DNA from: Geomonas ferrireducens
Lineage (GTDB): Bacteria > Desulfobacterota > Desulfuromonadia > Geobacterales > Geobacteraceae
Direction: 5' to 3'
Assembly: GCF_004917065.1 (NCBI RefSeq)
Contig: NZ_SSYA01000001.1
Span: 1-64,000 of the forward strand
DNA: 64,000 nt
In this document: piece by piece, positions 1 through 8,915 of the stretch
Position numbering within the stretch: the first letter of the stretch is position 1
How the letters are laid out: each line of letters begins with the position of its first letter
Translations under genes and position numbers: made by a program
The notes under the pieces: generated by a model
What the model saw: the letters and a program-made list of their open reading frames with translations, nothing else
Told to the model about the DNA's origin: nothing
Database searches by the model: none

Positions 1-161
1 TCGTCCGGATTCTGCTGGATGGCAAGGCAGGGCTCGGCGACCCCCGGAGAGTAGGCGAGCGACAGGTCCGCCGCGGTCTGGCACGGCTTGGTGGCGATGA
101 CTTCGATCTTTCCCTTCCTGCCGCCGGAATGGTAGTCCAGGGCTGACAGCTTCTTACTCAC
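1..161 (-). CDS. maeB: Malic enzyme, N-terminal part (runs off left edge)
   Basis: These are the first 53 residues of a malic enzyme, which converts malate to pyruvate and CO2 with NAD(P)+. The stretch YSPGVAEPC (residues 37-45) is the N-terminal signature of the bacterial malic enzyme family. The GTG at 159-161 is chosen as start because GGGAGG lies 8 nt upstream. The gene follows dctA on the same strand but is separated from it by a strong terminator, so it probably has its own promoter. Malate uptake by DctA and decarboxylation by this enzyme make a sensible pair. The C-terminal part, which would show whether a phosphotransacetylase-like domain is fused, is outside the window. Confidence 0.85.
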   Translation of the reverse strand, partial: MSKKLSALDYHSGGRKGKIEVIATKPCQTAADLSLAYSPGVAEPCLAIQQNPD

Positions 162-258
162 TAGGCGTTCCTCCCATTGTTACTGGAATTTTGTTTAAAA
201 AAAGAGGGCAGCAGCAACAGCGTGCTCGCCCTCTTCGAAAGGCTCCCTCTCGGGAGCC

Positions 259-291
259 CAAAAAAGGCGGGCGGCCCAACAGGCCGCCCGC
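259..291 (-). terminator. Rho-independent terminator of dctA
   Basis: On the minus strand a 10-bp perfect stem (arms 267-276 and 282-291, 5-nt loop) is followed by a run of T (A on the plus strand, 260-265). It lies just after the dctA stop codon. A second perfect 7-bp hairpin (241-258) follows at once without a T run. Confidence 0.85.
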
Positions 292-299
292 ACACGTTT

Positions 300-1616
300 C
301 TACGCCTCTTCCGGCTCGAGCTCCGGCTCCATGAGCCCAAGCTCCGGAACGTCGAGCTCCTCGTGGTTCAGCACGCGCCTCATGCGATCCACGTCGAGTT
401 CCTTCTCCCAGCGGGAGACCACGATGGTGGCGACGCCGTTGCCGACCAGGTTCGTGAGCGCGCGCGCCTCGGACATGAAGCGGTCGATGCCGAGGATGAG
501 GGCAAGACCTGCGACCGGTATGGTCGGGATCGCGGCGAAGGTCGCGGCGAGGGTGACGAAGCCGCTGCCGGTGACGCCGGCCGCACCCTTGGAGGTGAGC
601 ATCAGCACGCCGAGGATGGTGATGGTCTGGGTCATGGTGAGCGGGGTGTTGGTCGCCTGGGCCACGAAGATCGCCGCCATGGTCAGGTAGATCGAGGTGC
701 CGTCAAGGTTGAAGGAGTAACCGGTCGGGATGACGAGACCGACCACGGACTTGGTGCAGCCGAGATTCTCGAGCTTCGCCATCATGCGCGGCAGCGCCGA
801 CTCGGAAGACGAAGTCCCCAGCACGACCAGGAGCTCTTCCTTGATGTAGGCGATGAACTTGAAGATGTTGAATCCGCAGATCTTGCCGATGGTGCCGAGC
901 ACCACGAAGATGAAGAGGAGACAGGTGAGGTAGAAGCTGCCCATCAGCATGCCGAGTTTCGCGAGGGAGCCGAGACCGAACTTGCCGATGGTGAAGGCCA
1001 TGGCCCCGAAGGCGCCGATGGGGGCGAACTTCATGATCAGGTTGACGACGCCGAAGAGTGCGTGGGAGACGTCATCGATGAACTTGTAGATCGGCTTTCC
1101 CTTCTCGCCGAGCGCGGAGAGGGCGATACCGAAGAAGATGGCGAAGAAGAGCACCTGGAGGATCTCACCCTTCGCGAAGGCGTCCACGACGCTGTTCGGG
1201 ATAATGCCCAGGGCGAAGTCGGCGAAGCTGTGCGACTTGGCGGCGGTGGCGGTATAGGTGGCGAGCCCCTTGGTGTCGAGCTTGGTGACGTCCGCGTTCA
1301 TGCCGACGCCGGGCTGGATCATATTGATGACGAGGAGACCGATGCCGAGGGCCACGGTGGAGACGAGTTCGAAGTACAAAAGGGCCTTGCCGCCTACGCG
1401 CCCGACCTTTTTCATGTCGTCCATGCCGGCGATGCCGGTCACCACGGTACAGAAGATCACGGGCGTGATGATCATCTTGATCATCTTGATGAAACCGTCC
1501 CCAAGCGGCTTCATCTCCGCCCCGGTATCGGGCAGGTAGTAGCCGAGGGCCACCCCGATCGATATCGCCATCAATACCTGGAAGTACAGAACCTGGTAAA
1601 ACTTCTTCGCTTTCAT
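300..1616 (-). CDS. dctA: C4-dicarboxylate:cation symporter DctA
   Basis: This 438-residue membrane carrier takes up succinate, fumarate and malate with cations. It belongs to the DAACS family (glutamate/dicarboxylate carrier fold). The hairpin signature SSSESALP is at residues 269-276 and the substrate-site NLDGT at 303-307. Hydrophobic segments run along the whole protein, and the length matches the family. ATG at 1616 has AGGAGA just upstream. The upstream region holds a sigma-54 promoter and palindromes, and a sensor kinase/sigma-54 activator pair lies immediately beyond it, so inducible DctBD-type control is likely. In Geobacter this carrier supports growth on fumarate as electron acceptor. 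That role is inferred here. Confidence 0.95.
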   Translation of the reverse strand: MKAKKFYQVLYFQVLMAISIGVALGYYLPDTGAEMKPLGDGFIKMIKMIITPVIFCTVVTGIAGMDDMKKVGRVGGKALLYFELVSTVALGIGLLVINMIQPGVGMNADVTKLDTKGLATYTATAAKSHSFADFALGIIPNSVVDAFAKGEILQVLFFAIFFGIALSALGEKGKPIYKFIDDVSHALFGVVNLIMKFAPIGAFGAMAFTIGKFGLGSLAKLGMLMGSFYLTCLLFIFVVLGTIGKICGFNIFKFIAYIKEELLVVLGTSSSESALPRMMAKLENLGCTKSVVGLVIPTGYSFNLDGTSIYLTMAAIFVAQATNTPLTMTQTITILGVLMLTSKGAAGVTGSGFVTLAATFAAIPTIPVAGLALILGIDRFMSEARALTNLVGNGVATIVVSRWEKELDVDRMRRVLNHEELDVPELGLMEPELEPEEA

Positions 1617-1704
1617 GGTCTCTCCTTTGAAAATGTTTCTATTGCAAAACCGCTCATGGAATCTGCAGCTCTTTTCGCCGGAACATCGTTTGACACTTCA
1701 TATC

Positions 1705-1721
1705 AGCAAGACGAATACCAA
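1705..1721 (-). promoter_or_regulatory. Predicted sigma-54 promoter of dctA
   Basis: On the minus strand the 17-mer starts with TTGG and ends with TTGCT, so the invariant GG and GC are exactly 10 nt apart. It matches 9 of 13 informative positions of the sigma-54 consensus. The expected start site is near 1694, leaving an 80-nt leader before dctA. Confidence 0.6.
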
Positions 1722-1791
1722 GGTGTGTATACGAATGTAAGATACCGAAATTGAATACAAAAATAACGTTTTAAGCGCGAGAGGCACCATC

Positions 1792-1819
1792 AAAGGTGTT
1801 AACCAAAGAAAACACCTTT
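1792..1819. promoter_or_regulatory. Inverted repeat upstream of the dctA promoter (possible activator site)
   Basis: AAAGGTGTT at 1792-1800 and AACACCTTT at 1811-1819 form a perfect 9-bp inverted repeat with a 10-nt spacer. It lies about 100 bp upstream of the predicted dctA start site, a normal distance for an enhancer-type activator. No T run follows it, so it does not look like a terminator. Confidence 0.45.
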
Positions 1820-1865
1820 ACTATTGCAATTGAGAAAACTGTGGTGTTTCGGTGAGATGCGGCAC

Positions 1866-1897
1866 TTAACCCTGGTTAAGGTCTTAACCATGGTTAA
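1866..1897. promoter_or_regulatory. Two TTAACC-NN-GGTTAA palindromes upstream of dctA
   Basis: Two near-identical palindromes, TTAACCCTGGTTAA (1866-1879) and TTAACCATGGTTAA (1884-1897, perfect), have centres 18 bp apart. They are about 180-195 bp upstream of the sigma-54 promoter. The half-site TTAACC also occurs at 1799-1804 inside the nearer inverted repeat. Together these sites suggest binding by the adjacent sigma-54 activator. The 1617-2013 gap holds only these elements and the terminator at 1962. Confidence 0.5.
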
Positions 1898-1961
1898 CAC
1901 CATTGCCAGTTGCGAAGCGCGTTGGAGGGTACTGGAGGGTGTGCTGGGGGAAAAAAACGGT

Positions 1962-1988
1962 GAAAAAAATCGCGCCCCGAAGGGCGCG
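1962..1988 (-). terminator. Terminator of the kinase/regulator operon
   Basis: On the minus strand a 7-bp GC stem (arms 1971-1977 and 1982-1988) with a 4-nt loop is followed by a T-rich run (1963-1969). It sits 26 nt after the regulator stop codon. Confidence 0.8.
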
Positions 1989-2013
1989 GCGAGCTACTTT
2001 CTTCTGTGTCTGG

Positions 2014-3420
2014 CTACTTACGTGACATCTTGATACGCTTGTTGAGTGCGGGTGCCGAGATGCCGAGAAGGCGCGCCGCAATGGCCTGTACGCCGTTGGC
2101 CCGGGATATCGCCTCCTCCACGAGCAGTTCCGCCGCCTCGGCAAAAGTGGGAAGGCGTTCGAAAACGGCAAAGGGGTTTTGCCCCTGCGCCGGCAGCGGT
2201 TCATCGCTGCGGCTCTGCCCGATGGCTTTAAGGAAGCTGTCCATGGAAAGGATACGCTCCTTGTGCAGGCTCACCGCGTTGTACACCATGCCGCGCAGCT
2301 CCCTCACGTTTCCGGGGAAGCTGTAGGTGGCGAGGATCTGGGCCAGCTCCTTTGGCGGGGTCGGCTTCTTTTTCCCCAGCGATTTCGCCGCTTCGGCCAA
2401 AAGATACTCCAGGAGCAAAGGTATGTCACCGACCCGGTCACGCAAGGGGGGTATGTGGATCTTATGGGTGCAGAGGCGGTAGTAAAGGTCGCGCCGGAAC
2501 TCTCCGGCCGCCTCCCGCGCCGCCAAGTCGCGGTGCGTTGCCACGATGATGCGGGCGTTCATCCGCTTGGGCCGGTCCCCTCCCAGCGGGAAGTACTCAC
2601 CCTCCTGCAGCAGGCGCAAAAGCTTCACCTGCGACGCGATGCTCAGGTCGCCGATCTCGTCCAGAAACAGCGTGCCGTTACCCGCCTGCTCGATCATCCC
2701 AGGGCGCGCCTGATCGGCACCGGTATAGGCGCCGCGGACGTGCCCGAAAAGGGTATCGGCAAACACCGTGTCATCAAGCCCCGCTACGTTGACGGCAACA
2801 AGCGGCCCGGAACAGCCGCTCAGCGTATGTACGGCCCTCGCGATAAGCTCCTTGCCGACGCCGCTCTCCCCTGTGATCAGAAGGGGCTGGTGGCTTGGCG
2901 AAACGGCCTCGACGTAGTTGAAGAGGTCCTGCATGCGCGGGTCCCCGGTCACGATGTCGGTGAAGGCCTCCGGATGCTGCAGTTGCCTCGACAGCATGCG
3001 GTCCGACATGGTGCGGAACTCCTGCTGCAGCTCCAGTATCCGGATGGCGCGCATTACCCCGCCGACCAGCCGGTCCTCCTCATCGGTTTTCACGATGTAG
3101 TCGAAGGCGCCAAGCTTCATGCAGCGCACCGCGGTCTCAAGCTGGTTCATGCCGCTCACGATGATGGTCATGATCCCCGGGTGCCGCTCGCCGATCTGCT
3201 GCAAGAGCGTCTCGCCGGCAAGCTGCGGCATGGTGAGGTCCAGGAGCACGAGGCCGATCCCTCCCTGGTCGAGGAGCCCCATCACCTCGCGGCTCTCCTG
3301 GCAGGTCACGATGTTGTTGATCCCGGCGCAGCTTTTGAGCGTGAGCGAGAAGGACTTGAGCCAGGCCGGCTCGTCGTCGACCAGTAGGATGCTGAAGGCG
3401 GGGAAGAGGGTCTTTTTCAT
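2014..3420 (-). CDS. Sigma-54-dependent response regulator (DctD-like)
   Basis: This cytoplasmic transcription activator has three domains: a receiver (residues 8-125, phospho-acceptor D61, K111), an AAA+ domain (about 155-385) and a Fis-type HTH (about 425-465). The Walker A is GESGVGKE (184-191) and the Walker B is LFLDEIG (251-257). The sigma-54 contact loop reads GAYTGA (230-235) instead of GAFTGA, a conservative aromatic swap. The start overlaps the kinase stop by 4 nt, so the two are translated together. Its neighbour is dctA with a sigma-54 promoter, so dctA is the most likely target. K111 is followed by T where receivers usually have P. Confidence 0.85.
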   Translation of the reverse strand: MKKTLFPAFSILLVDDEPAWLKSFSLTLKSCAGINNIVTCQESREVMGLLDQGGIGLVLLDLTMPQLAGETLLQQIGERHPGIMTIIVSGMNQLETAVRCMKLGAFDYIVKTDEEDRLVGGVMRAIRILELQQEFRTMSDRMLSRQLQHPEAFTDIVTGDPRMQDLFNYVEAVSPSHQPLLITGESGVGKELIARAVHTLSGCSGPLVAVNVAGLDDTVFADTLFGHVRGAYTGADQARPGMIEQAGNGTLFLDEIGDLSIASQVKLLRLLQEGEYFPLGGDRPKRMNARIIVATHRDLAAREAAGEFRRDLYYRLCTHKIHIPPLRDRVGDIPLLLEYLLAEAAKSLGKKKPTPPKELAQILATYSFPGNVRELRGMVYNAVSLHKERILSMDSFLKAIGQSRSDEPLPAQGQNPFAVFERLPTFAEAAELLVEEAISRANGVQAIAARLLGISAPALNKRIKMSRK

Positions 3421-5231
3421 GCTTCCTTACTCCTGTTGGGGACGGGGAGCGAGAGGATGACGGTGGTGCCGGAGCCGGCAGCGGAAGAAAACTGCAGCGC
3501 GCCGCCGTGTTCCTCCACGATCCCCGCGGAAACCGAGAGCCCGAGGCCGGTTCCGCCGCTGTCCCTTTTGGTGGTGAAGAAGGGGTCCATGAGGTACGGC
3601 AGATGCTCCTCCGCCACCCCCACCCCCTGGTCGGTGACCTGGAGCCGGACCACCCCTTCGTCCTGCTGATAGCTAGTGCCGATGAACACGCCGCACTCCC
3701 GGTCCGGGAGCGCCTGGCAGGCGTTCAGCACGAGATTGACGATGACCTGCTCCAGGCGCTGGGCGTTGCCGAGCACGCTTGGAAGCGAGCCGTGCAGCGC
3801 GGACTGGAGATGGTTCGTCGAGGAGCGGATGGTGGGGTCGACGAGGCGCAGCGCCGTTCGCACCACCGCGTCCAAGTCGATGAGCGTCTTCTGCCCCATG
3901 TCCTTGCGGGCGAAGTCCTTAAGGTCGTTGACGATGCGCTTGATGCGCTGGGCGCCGTCCTGCATCTCGTCCAGGATGCGCGGGATCTCCTCGCGCATCT
4001 CCGAATATGGAACGCCCCCCAGCATGAAGTCGCCGTGCTCCTGGAAATGGGTCTCCAGGATCTCACCCGCGTCGTCGTGCACCCTTTTCAGCACCGGGAT
4101 GTCGAGGAGCAACAGGCCGTTGGGGTTGTTGATCTCGTGGGCGACGCCGGAAACGAGCGTGCCGAGGGAAGCCATCTTGTCCGCCTGGATCAGCTTGTCC
4201 TGGTGGCGTTTCAACTCATCCAGCGCCTTGTTGCGCTCGGCCACCTCCTGGGCGAGAGCGGTCGTGCGCTCGGCAACCCGCTTGTGGAGGGTCTTCGACC
4301 AGAGTGCTGTGACCGCCAGGATCACGAGAAGCGGCACGAGGATCATCGCGCCGTACCTGATGGCAAGCTCCCGTGTCACCCTCGGAGGATCGTTCACGCC
4401 GAGCCAGCGGTTGTAGATCTCGGCGTACTGCCCGGTTTTGATGACGATGGCAAGCCCCTCGTTGAAGCGTGTGAGCAGTTCCCGGTTGCCGCGGTTCACC
4501 GCGTAGCAGTACTGCTCGCTCACCACGGCCTTCGCCACCGGCACCACGTTGGTCAGGTGCAGCTCGCGGATCAGGTACATCCCCGGCAACTGCGCCACAA
4601 CCGCGTAGTCGCATTGACCGGAGGCTAAAAGCCGCATCGCCTCGGCGGGGGTGGGGGTGAGCACCAGATCCTTCGCGAAGCCCAACTGCTTCAGGCGCTC
4701 GTGCATGATGCCGTCCTGAAAGACCAGCACCTTCTTGCCGCGCAGCTCCTCGAGCCCCCGCACAGGTTTCGTATCGCGTCTTGCGAAGATGGCGTGGTGC
4801 ACGATGGTGTGCGGCGGAGAGAAGTCGACCGATTGCAGGCGCTGCGCCGAGTAGGAAAGCCCCTGCAGGATGTCGATGTGGCCGTCCTGAAGTCCGGCGC
4901 GCACCTCGGACCAGTTGCCGAAACGGAACACGACCTTCATCCCCATCACCTCGGCGATGGCGCGGGTCAGGTCGACGTTGTAACCGGCGGGGTTGCCGTC
5001 CTTGTCGATGAACTCGTAGGGTGGGTAGGCACGGTCTCCCCCCACCACGATGGTCGAAGCGGGGTCGAAGTGGACCGGCTGGTCGGGGAGGAGCCCCCCG
5101 GAAGCGGCGAGGGCCGCGTGGGTGAAGAGCAGGAAGGTGAGGAAGATAAGACCGGCTACGGGATGGAAGATGCGGATCCTGAACTTCTTGTCGAAGGACT
5201 TTCTTGTGCCTGTGCAGGCGTCGTGAACCAC
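3417..5231 (-). CDS. Sensor histidine kinase with fused solute-binding domain
   Basis: This membrane sensor kinase pairs with the regulator that follows it. It starts with a membrane segment or signal anchor, then a bacterial extracellular solute-binding domain of family 3 (typical start VVGGDRAYPPYEFIDKDG). A second membrane segment follows (ILVPLLVILAVTALW), then a coiled linker. The HisKA H-box is HEINNP, and the ATPase domain has N-box NLVLNACQALP, DQGVGV and GGTGLGLSV. Classical DctB has a Cache-type sensor, so the ligand-binding part here is different. The frame is open to 5324, but GTG at 5229-5231 is preferred because AAGGA lies 7 nt upstream and the extension looks non-coding. The ligand may be a dicarboxylate, inferred from context. 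Confidence 0.85.
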   Translation of the reverse strand: MVHDACTGTRKSFDKKFRIRIFHPVAGLIFLTFLLFTHAALAASGGLLPDQPVHFDPASTIVVGGDRAYPPYEFIDKDGNPAGYNVDLTRAIAEVMGMKVVFRFGNWSEVRAGLQDGHIDILQGLSYSAQRLQSVDFSPPHTIVHHAIFARRDTKPVRGLEELRGKKVLVFQDGIMHERLKQLGFAKDLVLTPTPAEAMRLLASGQCDYAVVAQLPGMYLIRELHLTNVVPVAKAVVSEQYCYAVNRGNRELLTRFNEGLAIVIKTGQYAEIYNRWLGVNDPPRVTRELAIRYGAMILVPLLVILAVTALWSKTLHKRVAERTTALAQEVAERNKALDELKRHQDKLIQADKMASLGTLVSGVAHEINNPNGLLLLDIPVLKRVHDDAGEILETHFQEHGDFMLGGVPYSEMREEIPRILDEMQDGAQRIKRIVNDLKDFARKDMGQKTLIDLDAVVRTALRLVDPTIRSSTNHLQSALHGSLPSVLGNAQRLEQVIVNLVLNACQALPDRECGVFIGTSYQQDEGVVRLQVTDQGVGVAEEHLPYLMDPFFTTKRDSGGTGLGLSVSAGIVEEHGGALQFSSAAGSGTTVILSLPVPNRSKEA

Positions 5232-5355
5232 TGTTCCATCCTTGTGCGTTGGTGCGGCGCTCCCCCTCGGGTCGGCAGCGGGAGAGCCCGTCCCACTATC
5301 GCACGCGCAAGGCGCACAAGTCAATGAAGCTCATTATAAAAAGTCTTTCCATCCC

Positions 5356-5376
5356 CCCTCTCCCTTCGGGAGAGGG
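5356..5376 (-). terminator. Hairpin after the ETF:quinone oxidoreductase gene
   Basis: A perfect 9-bp stem (5356-5364 and 5368-5376) with a 3-nt loop abuts the stop codon of the upstream gene. There is no clear T run, so it may be a weak terminator or a 3' stabilising hairpin. Confidence 0.45.
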
Positions 5377-7362
5377 CTAGGCAAGCCGCTGCGCCACGAG
5401 CTCCGCGAGGTCCTTAGCAGCCATATCCCCCTCGTACCCGCCGGTCTTGATGCCGTCCTCGAACATGGTGAGGCAGAAGGGGCAGTTCGATACGAGCATC
5501 GGCGCACGGGTCTCCCCGGCCATCTGCACGCGCGCCACGTTCACCCGGGTCCCGACCCGCTCCTCGGCGAGGATGCGTCCCCCTCCCCCGCCGCAGCAAA
5601 AACTCTCCATGCGGTTTCTGTCCATCTCGGTGATGTTCCCGCCGAGCCTCTCTATGATCTCGCGCGGCGGCTCGAAGATGTCGGCGTAGCGCCCGACGTA
5701 GCAGGAATCATGATAGGTGCAGTCGAAGCTCTCCCCCTTCGTGAGCTGCAGGCGCCCCTGTTCGATCAGCTCGGCCACGAAGACGGTGTAGTGCTGCACG
5801 GGAAGGTCGAAGTCCAGCTCCTTGTAATCGCGGGCGAGCGTGTTGAAGCAGTGCGGGCAGGTGGTGACGATTCGCTTGACGCCGTACCCCTTGATCCTCT
5901 CTATGTTCTCCCGCGCCATGGTCTGGTAGAGGTACTCGTTCCCCAGCTTCCTCGGGGGCTCGCCGCAACACTTCTCCTCCTTGCCCAGGATGCCGAGCCT
6001 CACCCCGGCGGCGGAGCAGATCCTCGCGAAGGCACGCGCCACCTCCTGGTTTCTGCGGTCGAAGGAGGCGTAACAGCCGACGAAGTACATGACGTCGAAG
6101 GGCTCGCCGCTTTCCAGGGTCACAACGTCGACCCCCTCCGCCCACGCGCCACGCTCGGCCCACCCGAGCCCGAAGGGGTTGCCGTTCACCTCGTAGTTGG
6201 CGATGGCACCGCGCACCTCGTCGCCGGGAAACTTCCCTTCCATGAGAGCCAGGTTTCTGCGCATCTCGAGGATCTTGTTCACGTGCTCGATGTCGACCGG
6301 ACAGATCTCCTGGCAGGCCCGGCAGGTGGTGCAGTCCCAGAGCACCTCTTCGGTCACGCAGCGGCAGAGATCCCCCTGCGGGTCGTTGAGCGCCATCTCC
6401 CCGACCTGCTGCACCACCCGCATCGGCGAGAGCGGCTTTCCGGTGGTCCAGGCGGGACAGCGATCCTGGCAGCGCTTGCACAGGGTGCAGGCGTCTGCGT
6501 CGTAGACGTCCTTCCAGGCGAGATCGGTCGCCTTGGCGGCGCCGAACTGCTCCGCGCTCTCGTCCTCGAGATCGATGGTCGCGATGCTCCCCTTCGGGCG
6601 CAGGTCGGTGAATAGGTAGTTCGCAGGGTCGGTGAAGAGGTGCCTAAGCTTCGTGCCGGGGATGGCGATGATGAACCCCATGGCAAGAAAGAAGTGCCCC
6701 CACCAGAGCACCTTGTGCGCCAGGGAGATCCTCCCGAGGTCCCAGCCGGTAAAAAGCGGCGTGAGCAGGAGGCCACCGGGGGAGAAGCGGGCAAGCTCCG
6801 GGTTCACGGTCACCTCGGTAGCCGCCATGCGCAGCGCCTCGATGACGAAGCCGGACACGAGGATGGTGAAGAGGAGGGCATGGGCCAGGTAGTCGTCCCG
6901 CTTGGTCACGAGCCCCTCGGGCTTCACGAAGAAGCGGCGCACGAAGAGCCCCGCCAGCATGAGGATCGCGACCATCCCAGCGATATCGAGAGTTATGGAG
7001 TAGGTCTTGTAGAAGGTACCCTTGAGAAAGGTGAGGTCGAAGAGGGGAACGGTGAAATCCACCTGCAGCATGATGAGTAGGGTGCCGATGAACAGCAGCA
7101 AAAAGCCCCAGAAGAAAAAGGCATGCAGCGTTCCCGGCTCAGGCACCCGGAGCACCTTGGCCTGGGTCAGGGCCCCCTGCAGCATGAGTTTTATGCGCAG
7201 CGCAAGACGATCGAGGCGCTCCAGCGGCTTTGCCTGCCGGTACATGGGGAGCCGCTTCCAGAATCCGAAACCGCAGGCGCCTACGGCCAGGAACGCGAAG
7301 AGGTACATGACCCAGATGAGGCCGTGGTTGACGTTCCAGTAGATCTCGCGCGTCGCTTCCAT
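5377..7362 (-). CDS. Membrane ETF:(mena)quinone oxidoreductase-like, HdrD-type iron-sulfur protein
   Basis: This 661-residue protein has an N-terminal five-to-six-helix membrane part like the gamma subunit of nitrate reductase (about residues 12-240). A ferredoxin-type domain with two CxxCxxCxxxCP clusters follows (CTLCKRCQDRCP and CTTCRACQEICP). Two CCG domains of the heterodisulfide reductase D type complete it (CCGEPP and CCGGGGG as core motifs). The architecture matches the family proposed to move electrons between electron transfer flavoprotein and menaquinone during acyl-CoA oxidation. The etfAB genes usually found with it are not in this window. The start at 7362 is ATG. A 3' hairpin abuts the stop codon. 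Confidence 0.85.
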   Translation of the reverse strand: MEATREIYWNVNHGLIWVMYLFAFLAVGACGFGFWKRLPMYRQAKPLERLDRLALRIKLMLQGALTQAKVLRVPEPGTLHAFFFWGFLLLFIGTLLIMLQVDFTVPLFDLTFLKGTFYKTYSITLDIAGMVAILMLAGLFVRRFFVKPEGLVTKRDDYLAHALLFTILVSGFVIEALRMAATEVTVNPELARFSPGGLLLTPLFTGWDLGRISLAHKVLWWGHFFLAMGFIIAIPGTKLRHLFTDPANYLFTDLRPKGSIATIDLEDESAEQFGAAKATDLAWKDVYDADACTLCKRCQDRCPAWTTGKPLSPMRVVQQVGEMALNDPQGDLCRCVTEEVLWDCTTCRACQEICPVDIEHVNKILEMRRNLALMEGKFPGDEVRGAIANYEVNGNPFGLGWAERGAWAEGVDVVTLESGEPFDVMYFVGCYASFDRRNQEVARAFARICSAAGVRLGILGKEEKCCGEPPRKLGNEYLYQTMARENIERIKGYGVKRIVTTCPHCFNTLARDYKELDFDLPVQHYTVFVAELIEQGRLQLTKGESFDCTYHDSCYVGRYADIFEPPREIIERLGGNITEMDRNRMESFCCGGGGGRILAEERVGTRVNVARVQMAGETRAPMLVSNCPFCLTMFEDGIKTGGYEGDMAAKDLAELVAQRLA

Positions 7363-7472
7363 TGAGTCCCCCCGAGGTGCGGAATTGGGAAACTATAACC
7401 GAAGCGGGACGCGAGGGACAGGAAATTATGCAGTGAAGACCAGTCCCCCTCTTTAGGCGGACTGACCAGGGC

Positions 7473-7520
7473 AAATCCCCCATGTCCCCGGTCTATACAC
7501 CCTTCGCAAAGGGGGGGACG
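7473..7520. repeat. Interspersed C/G-rich repeat, family A (degenerate copy)
   Basis: The copy reads AAATCCCCC, then GTCCCC, then an 11-nt insertion, then CCTTCGCAAAGGGGGGG. Cleaner copies are at 30067, 52303 and 54689, and an inverted copy is at 45100. The right half can fold as CCCTTCGCAAAGGG. All copies are intergenic. Confidence 0.7.
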
Positions 7521-7551
7521 CTTGGGCGAGCTGTCCTCCGTTCCTTTTGAA

Positions 7552-8511
7552 TTAGGCGTGGTTGCGCAGCATGAGCTCTGCGGGATGGGGGGCGAGGTAG
7601 ACCTGCTTTGCCAGATACTCCTGCCGGTATTTGGCGACATAGTGCCGCAGCAGGGTGATGGGAACAACGAGCGGTACGAGGCCGTCGTGATAGTCGCCGA
7701 TGACGCCTAGAAGCTCCTGCTTCTCTTCCCCGGAGAGTTCCTTCTTGAAATAGCCCATCACGTGCATCAGCACGTTGGTCTGCTTCTTTACCGTGGCGTG
7801 CAGCTCCAGGGCGGTCATGAAGAGCTCCTCGTAGCGCTCGAGGAGTTCGGGAAGCGCGATCTCCCGACCATGCGCCACCAGCGCCCCCATCTCCCGGTAG
7901 TGCTGCGTCGAGTGGGACATAACGAGGAGCTTGTGTCGGGTGTGGAAATCGACGAGGCCGCCAAGATCGGGGTTGCCGGCGAGAAAATCCTTCCAGCGCC
8001 TGCAGCTGAAGACGCGCTCGATGAAGTTCTCACGCAGCACCGGATCGTTCAGCCTCCCCTCTTCCTCCATCGGGAGGTGCGGAAACCGCCTTACCATCGC
8101 CTGCGCGAAGAGGCCGCTGCCGCTTCTGGCCGGCATGCCGTCACGGTACACCTTGACACGGAAGAGCCCCGAAGAGGGGGACCCCTTTTTGAAGACGAAC
8201 CCGCACAGTTCCTCCCGGGCAAGGGCCGCGACCTTATCGCGGCAGAAGGCAAGCATCTGGCCGGTTTTGTCTATGCGGGTCTTGTGGGTGATGAGGCGCG
8301 GATGCTCGGGGTCTCCCTCCAGGCGCATCGCCTCGCGCGGCACGCTCATGCCCGACTCGACCTCAGGGCAGACAGGAACGAAGGCGAAGAAACGTCCGAG
8401 CACGTCGGTCAGGTAGCGGTCGTGCTTGTGACCGCCATCATAGCGTACCTTCTCGCCTAGCAGGCAGGAGCTCACCCCGATCTTTATGGGCGCCGCACTC
8501 GTTTGCGTCAT
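7552..8511 (-). CDS. DUF523-DUF1722 (YbgA-type) protein
   Basis: This 319-residue protein fuses an N-terminal DUF523 domain (about 8-160, motif GVSSCLLGEKVRYDGGHK with conserved cysteines) to a C-terminal DUF1722/YbgA domain (about 190-310, LVDFHTRHKLLVMSHS). The fusion is common in bacteria, and a link to DNA repair or photolyase genes has been noted for YbgA. A biochemical role is not established. It is monocistronic here, on the minus strand, with a family A repeat downstream. The length fits the family. Confidence 0.8.
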   Translation of the reverse strand: MTQTSAAPIKIGVSSCLLGEKVRYDGGHKHDRYLTDVLGRFFAFVPVCPEVESGMSVPREAMRLEGDPEHPRLITHKTRIDKTGQMLAFCRDKVAALAREELCGFVFKKGSPSSGLFRVKVYRDGMPARSGSGLFAQAMVRRFPHLPMEEEGRLNDPVLRENFIERVFSCRRWKDFLAGNPDLGGLVDFHTRHKLLVMSHSTQHYREMGALVAHGREIALPELLERYEELFMTALELHATVKKQTNVLMHVMGYFKKELSGEEKQELLGVIGDYHDGLVPLVVPITLLRHYVAKYRQEYLAKQVYLAPHPAELMLRNHA

Positions 8512-8594
8512 GGGGAAGACCTCACGTCAAAGTAACGGCTTTAGGCGGATTCTGGCAGAAAGATTGGTATTGCGCCAGCTCAAAATCTCGCGTT

Positions 8595-8864
8595 TCAGAC
8601 CATAGGGGGAGACGGCTGCGCGAAGATCCCCTCTCCGACGTAGAGCCGCACCTGCCTTGGGGGCTGCGGCACTCTTGAGTCGTGCTTCGGAACGGAGGGG
8701 ACGGAGCGATGGAGCATCTGCTGCTGCTTCAGCGAGTTCTCGCGGTGGGTTGGGTAGGACTGGAACGATGAAAGCACGTCTTGCTCCTTTTGCGACAGGA
8801 TGAAGAAACAGACCCATAGGAGCAAATACCCGGCCAAAACCGTAACCAGCTGATTTATCGACAA
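8595..8864 (-). CDS. Small single-pass membrane protein, hypothetical
   Basis: This 89-residue frame has one N-terminal hydrophobic segment (about residues 6-23, LVTVLAGYLLLWVCFFIL), a Gln/Ser-rich middle and a proline-rich tail. Third codon positions are mostly G or C, as in neighbouring genes, which favours real coding. The only plausible start is TTG at 8864 and it lacks a good ribosome-binding site. An overlapping 129-residue frame (8527-8916) begins at an ATG that overlaps the EF-G stop, but its composition looks less protein-like. The 8512-8915 gap holds nothing else visible. I do not recognise a family. Confidence 0.4.
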   Translation of the reverse strand: MSINQLVTVLAGYLLLWVCFFILSQKEQDVLSSFQSYPTHRENSLKQQQMLHRSVPSVPKHDSRVPQPPRQVRLYVGEGIFAQPSPPMV

Positions 8865-8915
8865 ACCACTTACAGGAGGGGTGCGAAAAACACGACAGCC
8901 GCAAAAATAGTGTCA

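Noticed and set aside
177-1754. 525-residue plus-strand frame over dctA
   Set aside because: It is the mirror of dctA: highly charged, low complexity, with no ribosome-binding site. The minus-strand DctA is unambiguous.
3417-5324. Longer start for the sensor kinase
   Set aside because: The 31 extra residues have no ribosome-binding site and a poor composition. GTG at 5231 has AAGGA at the correct distance.
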